A stretch of DNA of 64,000 bases from Bacillota bacterium (GTDB taxonomy: Bacteria > Bacillota > Clostridia > Christensenellales > CAG-138): contig JAEYSE010000022.1 in the NCBI GenBank assembly GCA_023435025.1, positions 52,086 through 116,085 on the forward strand, read 5' to 3'. Numbering within the stretch: position 1 is the stretch's first letter; every line of letters begins with the position of its first letter. The notes under the pieces were generated by a model. The model saw nothing but the letters and a program-made list of their open reading frames with translations. It did no database searches and was not told where the DNA came from. A program made the translations under genes and the position numbers. Shown here in pieces: positions 50,824 through 59,102 of the stretch.

Positions 50824-52098
50824 ATGTGCGATACGCTTTGCGCGCTGCCTTGTGCCACCAAGGGCGGCCATACGCTGCTTGCTAAAAACAGCGACCGCAG
50901 CCCCAATGAACCGCATGTCATCCGCTTTGTGCCCGGCCGGAATTACGCGCCGGGCAGCACGGTACAGTGCACCTATATCGCCGTGCCGCAGGCGGAGCAT
51001 ACCCACGCGGCGCTGTTGTTTAAGCCCGACTGGATCTGGGGCGCAGAGATGGGCGTAAACGAGCATGGCGTAGCCATTGGCAACGAGGCAGTATTTACAA
51101 AAGCCAAGAAAGGGCCGGACGCGCTGACGGGGATGGACCTGCTGCGGCTTGGGCTGGAACGGGCGAAAACCGCGGAAGAGGCCGTATCCGTTATCACAGC
51201 GCTGCTGGAGGGACACGGGCAGGGGGGGAACTGCGGCTATGACCATGACTTCCGCTATGACAACAGCTTCTTGATCGCAGACCCGGACCGTGCCTTTATA
51301 CTGGAAACCGCCGGGCGAAGCTGGGCCGCAGCGGAAGTGAAAGAAAAAGGGGCGATATCCAACTGCCTGAGCTTGCAGAAAGAGCATACGCTGCGCCATG
51401 GCGTTGCGGAGGGCGAGGATTTTGTGCGAAAGTATCGGGAGCCCGTTTATACGTTCTTTTCCGCAGCCAAAGCCCGTCGGGCGCAGTCGACTTGCGCGCT
51501 GACATCTGGGCAGCAGGACCCTGAATCCATGATGCGCGCATTAAGGACCCATCCCCCCGCATTGGAAGGCCACGAGTTTACCCATGGGGCCGTAAACAGC
51601 GTATGCATGCACGCGGGCGGGTTGGTCGGCGATCACACCACCGGCAGCTTCGTGGCCGTACTGCGAAAAAACGCCCCTATGACAATCTGGGCGACGGGCG
51701 CGTCCACGCCTTGCATCTCGGCGTTCAAGCCATTATTTTTCGGCGTCCAAAGCGGAGCTCCCGTGTTTGAAAACGAAGCACAGGGACGGTCGTACTGGCT
51801 TAAACGAGAGCGACTGCACCGAGCCGTATTGGCCGGATTGATTGATGTAACGGAACTGCGCAGGCAGCGAGACGCGCTGGAAGCGGCGTGGCTTGACGAG
51901 GAAGCGCGGGTATTTGCTTGCGGCGCGCCGGATACAAAGCTCCTTGTGAAATTTGCCGCCCGCGCCGCCGCTCAAGAGGAAGCGATGATCGACGCGTTCT
52001 CCATTGAGGGTTGGGAAATCCCCCGTGCGCGCGGCCAGTATGGGCGCTATTGGAAAGCGAAAAACGCCGCATTGGGAAAGCCGCGACCGGTAGTATAG
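50824..52098 (+). CDS. C69 family peptidase (secernin/dipeptidase-like)
   Basis: The 424-residue protein begins MCDTLCALP, so removal of Met would expose the N-terminal nucleophile Cys2 of the C69/NTN-hydrolase group. Motifs fit the secernin branch: TLLAKNSDRSPNEPHVI, EMGVNEHGVAIGNEAVF and HDFRYDNSFLIADPDRAFILETAGRSWAA. The enzyme would hydrolyse amide bonds of dipeptides or related substrates in the cytosol; the true substrate is unknown. AAAGGAG lies before the ATG. A terminator follows at 52103. Confidence 0.88.
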   Translation: MCDTLCALPCATKGGHTLLAKNSDRSPNEPHVIRFVPGRNYAPGSTVQCTYIAVPQAEHTHAALLFKPDWIWGAEMGVNEHGVAIGNEAVFTKAKKGPDALTGMDLLRLGLERAKTAEEAVSVITALLEGHGQGGNCGYDHDFRYDNSFLIADPDRAFILETAGRSWAAAEVKEKGAISNCLSLQKEHTLRHGVAEGEDFVRKYREPVYTFFSAAKARRAQSTCALTSGQQDPESMMRALRTHPPALEGHEFTHGAVNSVCMHAGGLVGDHTTGSFVAVLRKNAPMTIWATGASTPCISAFKPLFFGVQSGAPVFENEAQGRSYWLKRERLHRAVLAGLIDVTELRRQRDALEAAWLDEEARVFACGAPDTKLLVKFAARAAAQEEAMIDAFSIEGWEIPRARGQYGRYWKAKNAALGKPRPVV

Positions 52099-52102
52099 AA
52101 AC

Positions 52103-52120
52103 GGGGCGCATTAGCGCCCC
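52103..52120 (+). terminator. Terminator after the C69 peptidase gene
   Basis: GGGGCGC and GCGCCCC pair around ATTA, four bases after the stop codon. A further hairpin, GTTGGGGGC/GCCTCCAAC, lies at 52141-52161. Confidence 0.65.
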
Positions 52121-52257
52121 TTGGTGTTTAAAAATTGTACGTTGGGGGCTCTGCCTCCAACCACCGTTTCGGGCCCCGTAACGGCCTAAAACCATTTCAC
52201 AAACGCCCTATCAGGTATTTATAGAAGCATTTATCGGGTGCTGAAATTCGTGCCCTT

Positions 52258-52998
52258 TTATTTTTGCTGCGCCCTTTCCACCGCTTCCAGCGCAACATCG
52301 GGCTTGTTGGAGATAACGGCCTCCACCCCGGCCTGCGCAAGCTTATAAATCGCCTCAGGATCATCCACCGTCCATGTATTTATGGCTACATTGTTCTTCT
52401 TGCAGCCCTCTATTAGACCCGGCCCATAAAGCACTGCACGGTAATGCGGATGGATCGCGTCCGCATGGAGATAGTTGGCGTATACCCACGGGTCCACCAA
52501 CGCTTCGCCATACAGTAGGCCAATTTTAGCATCTGGATCCAGTTCACGGATTTTGGGCAATACGTAATGGTTGAAGGAAGAATATATGATACGCCCCTGC
52601 ATGCCGGTTTCACGTTCAAGCGCGATAAGCTTTTCCCAGATGCCCCAATAGATGATGACATCGCATTTGATTTCTACATTAATGCTTAAGCCGGTGGGCT
52701 TTAAAAGTTCATACACCTCAGACAATGTGGGAATTCGGACATCCGAAAAGCCTGCTTTGCCGTTAGAGAAATCCAGCACCTTCAATTCCTTGAGAGTCTG
52801 GTCCACCACGCGGCCATGGCCGTTTGAGGTCCTGTCCACAGTTTCGTCGTGTATGACCACAAGCTCCCCGTCCGCGCTTTCGTGTACGTCAAGTTCAATC
52901 CCCTGCGCGCCCATTTCAATCGCTTTTCTAAATGCCGGGAGAGTGTTTTCCGGCGCATATGCGCTTGCCCCGCGGTGCGCCCATACCTGAGTTGGCAT
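52258..52998 (-). CDS. Glycerophosphodiester phosphodiesterase
   Basis: The 246-residue protein is a canonical GDPD barrel: HRGASAYAPENT (His8, Arg9), IELDVHES with Glu and Asp near 37-39, and VIHDETVDRTSNG with the catalytic His-Asp near 50. It cleaves glycerophosphodiesters from phospholipid turnover into glycerol 3-phosphate and an alcohol, in the cytosol. Unlike the divergent copy at 14335 it keeps the HRG motif. Its AAGGGGG ribosome binding site lies in the 3' arm of a hairpin (53005-53055). Confidence 0.93.
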   Translation of the reverse strand: MPTQVWAHRGASAYAPENTLPAFRKAIEMGAQGIELDVHESADGELVVIHDETVDRTSNGHGRVVDQTLKELKVLDFSNGKAGFSDVRIPTLSEVYELLKPTGLSINVEIKCDVIIYWGIWEKLIALERETGMQGRIIYSSFNHYVLPKIRELDPDAKIGLLYGEALVDPWVYANYLHADAIHPHYRAVLYGPGLIEGCKKNNVAINTWTVDDPEAIYKLAQAGVEAVISNKPDVALEAVERAQQK

Positions 52999-53004
52999 AA
53001 AAAA

Positions 53005-53055
53005 CCCCCTTATGCTTTTTGCATCTACTCATAGTATGCATGCACGCAAAAGGGG
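53005..53055 (-). terminator. Hairpin and T run directly before the GDPD start
   Basis: On the minus strand CCCCTT and AAGGGG, with an inner TGC/GCA, form an imperfect stem. It is followed by six Ts and then the GDPD ATG. It could end the four-gene DegV/GH3 operon. It also hides the AAGGGGG Shine-Dalgarno of the GDPD gene. Either role or both are possible. Confidence 0.4.
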
Positions 53056-53091
53056 ACGCAATACATGGGACCGAAAAAATGGGAATAAACC

Positions 53092-55605
53092 CTAATAACT
53101 TACTACGTTGACCTGCCCGCTTTCGACCAACGTGATAAAGAGCTGGCCAAGTTCCGGGTCAAACTGCTTTCCGAGGTTGACGCGAATCTCATTGAGCGCC
53201 GCTTCCACGGGCATGGTCTCCTTGTAGGAGCGGCGGGATATCATAGCGTCAAACGAATCGACGATATTCAGGCAGCGTCCGCCTATGGGAATGCTCTCCC
53301 CCGCGATGCCGCGCGGGTAGCCCCTGCCGTCAAAACGCTCGTGGTGGGCAAGTACCACTGGGATGACATAATCGAGCGACGGCAGATGCCGTATCATTTC
53401 AATGGAGCGTTCCACATGCCCGCGCATAATGCGGAATTCTTCATCTGTCAGCTTGCCTTCCTTGGAAAGTATGCTGTCCGGTATGCCGATTTTGCCGATA
53501 TCGTGCAAAAGCCCCGCCTGCCGGATAATTTCCACATGCTCTTCGCTCAGGCCCGCCGCCGAAGCAAGCTGCGCAGCGTAGGAGGATACGCACTGCGAAT
53601 GGCTGAACGTATAGTGGTCCTTCGCGTCGATCGCGGCGGTCAGCGCGTATATGGTGGAGGTGTATTCCTGCACGATGGAGGCCTTGCTCTTTGGCGAAAC
53701 GGGATCGTCCACGGCGATGTTGCGCGTATAGGTCATAACGCGGTTCTTGCCGTTTTTCTTAACGGAATACACAGCAAGGTTGGCGTAGGAAAGCAGTTGG
53801 TCCGCATTGGCCGCAGCAGTGGGATAGGAGCAGATACCGGCAGAGAATGTCAGGAACTTCTGTGTGCCGCCGCCGGACTGAGCCAGGTAATTTGCAAAGC
53901 TCTCCTTCACGCGCTGCGCCACCTCTTCTGCGGTGGAAGCGCCGGAAAACGGCAAAATCACGGCAAATTCTTTACCGCCATAACGGGCGACGGTACCGCG
54001 ATTGCCGACAATGCCCTGCACGATATGCGCAAAATGCTGTAAAACGCGGTCGCCCTCGCCGCTGCCGTACAGCTCATTGTAGAGCCTGAAATCGTCCAGA
54101 TTGAAGAGTATGACGGCGATGGAATGCGACCGGGCACGCTGAAAATCCTCCTGCAACTGTTGGTTGAAATGCCGGCGGTTGAAGAGGCCGGTCAGCGAAT
54201 CCCGCTGCGCTTCCCGCTCGATTGTCTCATACAAATTCGCGTTCTTGATGGCGATGGAGACGATAGAAACGACCGACTCCATAAAATTGATCTCGTCGTA
54301 CGTGTAGGAACGGCGGTTCACCTTTTCGGAAAGGAACGTCATGCCCACCAGCTGCCCGTCGCATTTGATGGGGACTATCACCGCCGCCCCGATGCTCTGC
54401 AGCAGTTGCTTTTCCGTCTCCCACATGGACTTATAGTGTGGGGTCTGCAGGAACTCGCTATATACGACCGCCTTGTCGTTCTGCTGCAGCCATTGTACAA
54501 GCGAGTTGTCCTCTCTAAGCATCAGGCGTTTATTGAGGCAAGAATAGTCTGAGGTAGTGCGGTAGCACTGCTCCTCAGGCACATGCAGGCATACATGAAT
54601 CTGTGCCGTGGCGCTGCTTTCGCGCAGGAAATCTACATATGTAACGACGATCTCATTGAGCTTGAGCGTCTTGTTGATGGCCAGCGAGAATGTCTTCATT
54701 TTATTTTCGCGTTCAATCTGATCCTTAACGAACAGCGATTCATGCAGGGAGTTTAAAAGGCTGAATATCAGAATGCCGAGCAGCGAAAACAGTACGGCGA
54801 TAAACATGGAACGATTAAACGCCCCCGCGTCCAGCGTGGCGGCAAGATAATTGTCCAAGATCGGGAAGCTTGTCACAAGGACTACCGTGGTCAATACGGC
54901 AGAAATCAGGTAAGTAGCACCTTTGGATGTGATCTGGCTTAAAGCGTACACGCGTTTTTTATAAAGCGCATAGTAGATGCACAGCGCGTTGATGGTACAG
55001 GCAAGCGAATCTGTGGGCCAGGAACCCAAGCCGGGCACAAGGTCTAAAAGTGTGAGCGCAAACATCGCAAACACGCCGATGATGAGCGGCATGAAATGGG
55101 ACCTGTTTAACGTGCCGCCCTTCATATTCTTGGAAAGTATGCGTCCAATGGAGCCGAGCACCAATACGGCATACAAAATCAGCAGCCATACCGCGGGTTG
55201 GACGATGTACGCAAATTCTCTTTCACCTGCGGAGTTGACGATAAGCGGATGGGCGATGAACGCATCGAACTGATTGAGCGCGATTACCACAATGGTCAGC
55301 GCACCCCAAAGATACTTTAAGAATATTGCCCGTTCATTGGTAAACGCACAGGCCAGCAGGAAATAGAAATACGGAACCAGGCAAATACCCGAAAGCGAGA
55401 CTTCAAACCAGAACACCATGCCCGGATAAACCTCCAGGCGCATGAACAAGGAGCCTGCCGTCCAGAGAATAAACGTCACAAGAAGCGCCATGAACGAATA
55501 GATGACCGGGGTCTTTCTGGCTGTCCACAGCGTCAGGAATAAGAATGCGTTGCAAAGAAGGCCGATGAGCGGTATCAGGTTAAAGGAGATCTCATTCAGC
55601 GACAA
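53092..55605 (-). CDS. 7TM-type sensor with GAF, degenerate GGDEF and HD-GYP domains
   Basis: The 837-residue protein starts with about eight helices in the pattern of the 7TM sensor of histidine kinases (residues about 1-290). A GAF-like domain follows at about 320-470. The GGDEF domain has GGKEF near residue 541, where the essential third acidic residue is Lys, so cyclase activity is unlikely. The C-terminal HD-GYP domain is canonical, with HDIGKIGIPDSIL near 701 and HHERFDGRGYP near 755, and would hydrolyse c-di-GMP. It is the last gene of an operon and overlaps the GH3 gene by 10 nt. Signals sensed by the 7TM part would thus lower c-di-GMP. Confidence 0.9.
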   Translation of the reverse strand: MSLNEISFNLIPLIGLLCNAFLFLTLWTARKTPVIYSFMALLVTFILWTAGSLFMRLEVYPGMVFWFEVSLSGICLVPYFYFLLACAFTNERAIFLKYLWGALTIVVIALNQFDAFIAHPLIVNSAGEREFAYIVQPAVWLLILYAVLVLGSIGRILSKNMKGGTLNRSHFMPLIIGVFAMFALTLLDLVPGLGSWPTDSLACTINALCIYYALYKKRVYALSQITSKGATYLISAVLTTVVLVTSFPILDNYLAATLDAGAFNRSMFIAVLFSLLGILIFSLLNSLHESLFVKDQIERENKMKTFSLAINKTLKLNEIVVTYVDFLRESSATAQIHVCLHVPEEQCYRTTSDYSCLNKRLMLREDNSLVQWLQQNDKAVVYSEFLQTPHYKSMWETEKQLLQSIGAAVIVPIKCDGQLVGMTFLSEKVNRRSYTYDEINFMESVVSIVSIAIKNANLYETIEREAQRDSLTGLFNRRHFNQQLQEDFQRARSHSIAVILFNLDDFRLYNELYGSGEGDRVLQHFAHIVQGIVGNRGTVARYGGKEFAVILPFSGASTAEEVAQRVKESFANYLAQSGGGTQKFLTFSAGICSYPTAAANADQLLSYANLAVYSVKKNGKNRVMTYTRNIAVDDPVSPKSKASIVQEYTSTIYALTAAIDAKDHYTFSHSQCVSSYAAQLASAAGLSEEHVEIIRQAGLLHDIGKIGIPDSILSKEGKLTDEEFRIMRGHVERSIEMIRHLPSLDYVIPVVLAHHERFDGRGYPRGIAGESIPIGGRCLNIVDSFDAMISRRSYKETMPVEAALNEIRVNLGKQFDPELGQLFITLVESGQVNVVSY

Positions 55606-57227
55606 AACCCATCACCCCCCCTGCCCATTTCGCCATTCTGGAGGTACAGAAGGTTTATGATCTCCTGCTGGGGCGGATTCATCCTGCGAATTGCTTTGCC
55701 GGATTTTTTGGCGTACTCCTCCATAATGCCGCGTGTCAATAGCGTCACCTGGAGCGGCTCTATGCCCAAAAGCTTTTTCAGGTCATGGTAATCGTGATCG
55801 TAATGACGGAAGTAAATGCTCATATGGTCCCGAATCAGCTGGCGGGTAAACTCCGCGCGGCCCTCGGCGGCCTCGTCGATTTCCACATACAAGTGCATGA
55901 AGGACCGCTTCTGATCGTCATATTGCTTGCGCGCAAACCAGTCCGCGATCGGAAGGCGGGAAGCCTCAATTACTTTACTAATCGCCCGCTCGGTGATACG
56001 CGTAAAGCCCGCGATGTCGATCACCTTGGGCACCCTGTCCACATATTCAAACTGAGGCAGATAAATGTTATCCTGTTCGTTTTTCAGGCGCAGGCAGCGG
56101 TACATGTCGCCCACGCGGTAACGCATGAACGCGCCGCCCTTTAACACCGTAATGACAAGCTCATAATTTTCGTTGGCAACAAGCTCGTCCATCAAAAATG
56201 TACGCGGCGTATAGGAGGGGTCCTCCATGTTTTTAAGCATGTCGCTTTCGGGTATGAATTCATAGAAGCAAGCGTCCGGAAAGAATATAAGCCCGTTTTT
56301 GCTCCATGTTTCCGTCGCAATACAGGTAGGCTCCGTGCCCCCCGCGATTTCTAGGGGCCTGCAGCCCCACGCGCGTTCCAAATCTTCCTTAAAGAGCGCC
56401 GAGTCCGTGCCCACGCAGATAAATCCGTTGAGCCGGAACAGGTCGGCAGGCCGTATCGGCGTGCCGTCCCGGAAGCTGCGATATTTCGCGTTAAGTATCC
56501 TCCAGATCATATGAGGCCGGAAGAACATGCGCTTCTGTTTTTCACCTGTGGGCGTCTTATTCAGGCTGAAATTCTTGGTGATGGCGTATACGATGCTGCT
56601 CATTCCAAAGAACAGATTGATGCCGCCCTTCAGACTTTGGCGGAACCCAACGCGGTTCTGCTCACTAAATGTCATTTTAAGCGCATCTTTGAGCGGCGGC
56701 AGGAAATGCATATCAAGCTCCGATTTCATAAGAAGCGGCAGCAAACCCGTGGGATATGGCAGGGGTGCCAAGCCATACAGCGCACGCTGAGTGGCCCTTA
56801 CATGGAACTTGCCGCGCCCCGAGGAAGTGGCCAGCAAAAGCGCCGATAGTATGTTGTTTTTGTATACGGAAAGCATTTCCTCGCTGTAGGGCGCCACCTT
56901 ACTGGGATGGCTGCCGCTCTCCCATGTGGTTTCAAGCCATACCACAGGCGGCGCGGGAAGCGCTTCCTCATTTTTTGAAAGCAATATATCCGCATAGTCG
57001 TCATAGGTGGTGAGAGGGACGGTTTTTCGAAACTCCGTTACGGTTCGGGGGACGTTTCCGCCCATAATACGCCGCCCAAGTTCACTCTTTTCGAAGAGCA
57101 TGAGCTGTTCCTGCAGAAGCCTGAGCTGGATCTGCATATATTCTTCCATTGAGATATCCAGGAATCCGCAGTATTTTTGCCAGATCTGCTCGTGTGTGAG
57201 TTCTTTTAGCTCCTGCTTGAAGGACAC
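55596..57227 (-). CDS. GH3-like acyl-adenylating enzyme
   Basis: The 543-residue protein resembles bacterial GH3 (auxin-responsive promoter) enzymes, which adenylate a carboxylic acid and join it to an amino acid. GH3-like features are VVWLETTWESGSHPSKVAPYSEEM in place of motif I, LEIAGGTEPTCIATETW as the motif II region, and MRYRVGDMYRCLRL as motif III. Motif I is unusual (ESGSHPSK instead of SSGTT-type). It lies 24 nt after the methyltransferase gene and overlaps the receptor gene by 10 nt. GH3 function in bacteria is little studied, and the substrate is unknown. Confidence 0.8.
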   Translation of the reverse strand: MSFKQELKELTHEQIWQKYCGFLDISMEEYMQIQLRLLQEQLMLFEKSELGRRIMGGNVPRTVTEFRKTVPLTTYDDYADILLSKNEEALPAPPVVWLETTWESGSHPSKVAPYSEEMLSVYKNNILSALLLATSSGRGKFHVRATQRALYGLAPLPYPTGLLPLLMKSELDMHFLPPLKDALKMTFSEQNRVGFRQSLKGGINLFFGMSSIVYAITKNFSLNKTPTGEKQKRMFFRPHMIWRILNAKYRSFRDGTPIRPADLFRLNGFICVGTDSALFKEDLERAWGCRPLEIAGGTEPTCIATETWSKNGLIFFPDACFYEFIPESDMLKNMEDPSYTPRTFLMDELVANENYELVITVLKGGAFMRYRVGDMYRCLRLKNEQDNIYLPQFEYVDRVPKVIDIAGFTRITERAISKVIEASRLPIADWFARKQYDDQKRSFMHLYVEIDEAAEGRAEFTRQLIRDHMSIYFRHYDHDYHDLKKLLGIEPLQVTLLTRGIMEEYAKKSGKAIRRMNPPQQEIINLLYLQNGEMGRGGDGFCR

Positions 57228-57251
57228 GCCCGCTCCCCCCTTCCCGGTGCC

Positions 57252-57797
57252 TTACGGCTTTTTAAAAAACGCTCCGATGCTGTGCCTGTTGGGCAGCAAA
57301 AACGGAACCTCCCGTTTGTAATCCCCATATCCCGCGATGTATTTCGGGAACAGATAGGTATCCTCAATCCAGATATACAGAAAATTCAAAGCAGGAAACA
57401 GGATGGCTCCAAAGAGCATCTCCGTTCCCCCGGAAAACAAATACAGGCTTCCGTACAGGAACAAAAAGCACCAGCCGCCAGGATGCCTGCAAAGCGCATA
57501 CGGCCCACTTTTTACAACGGAAAGCCGTTTATCCCCGTAGGCCTGCTTCGCGGGCAGTGCCCCGAAGAGCACATACAGATATATGGCAAACCAAGCTATG
57601 GCAATTACGCCGAATACATTGCGCCATGGTGCCCGCTCTCCCGTAAATGCGGGTGCAAGCAGCATGCCCGTCGAAGCAATCAATAGCAGCGCCCCAGCGG
57701 CAAACCAGAAAACCGCAGTACGTTCCCCTTGGGCTTTTTTTACGTCAAAGAACACAAAAAGGGCAAAGGAAAGGGCGCCCGTCAGCAGATATATCAT
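57252..57797 (-). CDS. ICMT/NnrU-like membrane methyltransferase
   Basis: The 181-residue protein has five to six helices and the C-terminal motif of isoprenylcysteine carboxyl methyltransferase-like enzymes: VVKSGPYALCRHPGGWCFLFLYGSL followed by EDTYLFPKYIAGYGDYKREVPFLLP. Relatives use SAM to methylate carboxyl groups, phospholipid heads or other lipid-like substrates inside the membrane. Its start overlaps the DegV stop by 4 nt. The gene order with DegV and GH3 suggests a lipid-like acid or conjugate as substrate. Confidence 0.8.
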   Translation of the reverse strand: MIYLLTGALSFALFVFFDVKKAQGERTAVFWFAAGALLLIASTGMLLAPAFTGERAPWRNVFGVIAIAWFAIYLYVLFGALPAKQAYGDKRLSVVKSGPYALCRHPGGWCFLFLYGSLYLFSGGTEMLFGAILFPALNFLYIWIEDTYLFPKYIAGYGDYKREVPFLLPNRHSIGAFFKKP

Positions 57798-58666
57798 GCC
57801 TGGGCATCCGCCCGTTTTACAAATGCAATGCCCACTGTGGAAGGCCCACAGTGAAGCCCAATCGGGGGACCTACGATACCAATTTCAAGCCCCGCTTCGG
57901 GTGCTGCCGCATGGATCATTTCTTCCACCCGCTGCGCCCTGTGGATATCGTCTCCGTGGAGGATGTAACCGGTCTTCGTTCGGTCAGCTTCCTTTTCATA
58001 TCTTCGAACCAGCGCGCGCATGCCTTCCCTGGCGTTGCGCAGTATGTTCACGGGCCGCATAAGGCCATCATGAAACATAAAAAGCGGTCTGACGCCCAGC
58101 TTGTCCGTAAACAGCGGGCCCAGCGCGCTGACCCTTCCTCCCTGCCAGGCACATTTAAGGGATTCAAGCATAAAGTAGATGCAAACATTCGAACGCAATA
58201 CATCCAGCTGCTCAATAATCTCCCGAGCCGTCAGGCCTTCGTTCGCCAGGCGGTTTGCCTCCCGAACGATAATTCCCATTCCGTGGGAGCACGAAAGCGA
58301 ATCGTAAATGTGGATGGGGACGGGAAAGCCCTCTTCTTTTGCAATGTTGGCTGCAAGGACCGCGCCGTTGTAGGAACCGGACATTTTGGAAGTTAATACG
58401 ATACAAATAATCTCATCGTATTCCTGCGCCCGTTTGAATACGTCGATGAACACGGTGGGACCCGAATGCGCGCTGGTGGGAAGCTTGTCCGTCGTGCGCA
58501 GAATATGGTAGAGCTTGGTGGAATCGATATCCACAAGGCTCAAATACTCCCTGTCCTTATGAGTCACACGGTCCGGGATGAGAAATATGCCCTCCCGCTC
58601 CGCTTCATCCATTAAAATATCGCAGCCGGTCTGGGCGATAATGCATGTCCTTTTGTGGGGACTCAT
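57794..58666 (-). CDS. DegV family protein (fatty acid-binding)
   Basis: The 290-residue protein has the two-domain DegV fold. The fatty-acid-pocket motifs are LPTSAHSGPTVFIDVF near residue 75 and IVLTSKMSGSYNGAVLAA near 100. DegV/FakB proteins hold a fatty acid and present it to a kinase (FakA) for acyl-phosphate formation. I chose ATG 58666, with AGGAG seven bases upstream. It is the first gene of the operon with ICMT-like, GH3 and HD-GYP genes. The final ATGA overlaps the next start. No fakA is nearby. Confidence 0.9.
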   Translation of the reverse strand: MSPHKRTCIIAQTGCDILMDEAEREGIFLIPDRVTHKDREYLSLVDIDSTKLYHILRTTDKLPTSAHSGPTVFIDVFKRAQEYDEIICIVLTSKMSGSYNGAVLAANIAKEEGFPVPIHIYDSLSCSHGMGIIVREANRLANEGLTAREIIEQLDVLRSNVCIYFMLESLKCAWQGGRVSALGPLFTDKLGVRPLFMFHDGLMRPVNILRNAREGMRALVRRYEKEADRTKTGYILHGDDIHRAQRVEEMIHAAAPEAGLEIGIVGPPIGLHCGPSTVGIAFVKRADAQA

Positions 58667-59007
58667 ACGCAGACTCCTATCGCGCGTTATTGTACATGGA
58701 AGGGAAATCACTTTATTCTATAAAATTATACAATAAAAATCAACTGGGTTACGGTAATTTTGACAAATATTCGGTGATGATTTTTAAAAAAACGTCTGTA
58801 TTTATGGCGCTTTTTGCCGAAGCAATTATTTTTGCGCATGATTTACGCAATTTTTTCATTTTGTATATATAAAAATGTTTGATAACTGATAAAAACTGCG
58901 GTTCAGACGCATTTCTTCTATCAAAAAAAAGCATCCGTGTCGCGCCAGAAGCCCCAGCAAGGTTTGTATGAATATGAGCAAAACATGTGCCACAGCTACA
59001 CAAACTA
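58667..59007. other. AT-rich intergenic region upstream of the DegV operon and the IPMS-like gene
   Basis: This divergent gap contains a TATAAT on the minus strand near 58720-58735 that may serve the DegV operon, with a weak -35. On the plus strand TTGACA and TTTAAA stand 17 nt apart at about 58760-58788. No gene follows that signal directly, so it may give a leader for the next gene. I see no coding region here. Confidence 0.35.
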
Positions 59008-59035
59008 TTGACGGCCCCTGATTTCCGTGTATAAT
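59008..59035 (+). promoter_or_regulatory. Promoter of the isopropylmalate synthase-like gene
   Basis: TTGACG and TATAAT are 16 nt apart, about 68 nt upstream of the start. The leader contains the alternating tract TGCATGCACGCATGCA at about 59064-59079, which could be a regulator site. Confidence 0.6.
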
Positions 59036-59102
59036 AGATTTAATATTGTTTTTTATTGTATACATGCATGCACGCATGCAAAAACATATAAGGAGAACGG
59101 TT

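Noticed and set aside
58760..58788. Plus-strand promoter-like TTGACA-17-TTTAAA
   Set aside because: The region is very AT-rich, no gene follows within 300 nt, and a better promoter stands nearer to the next gene.
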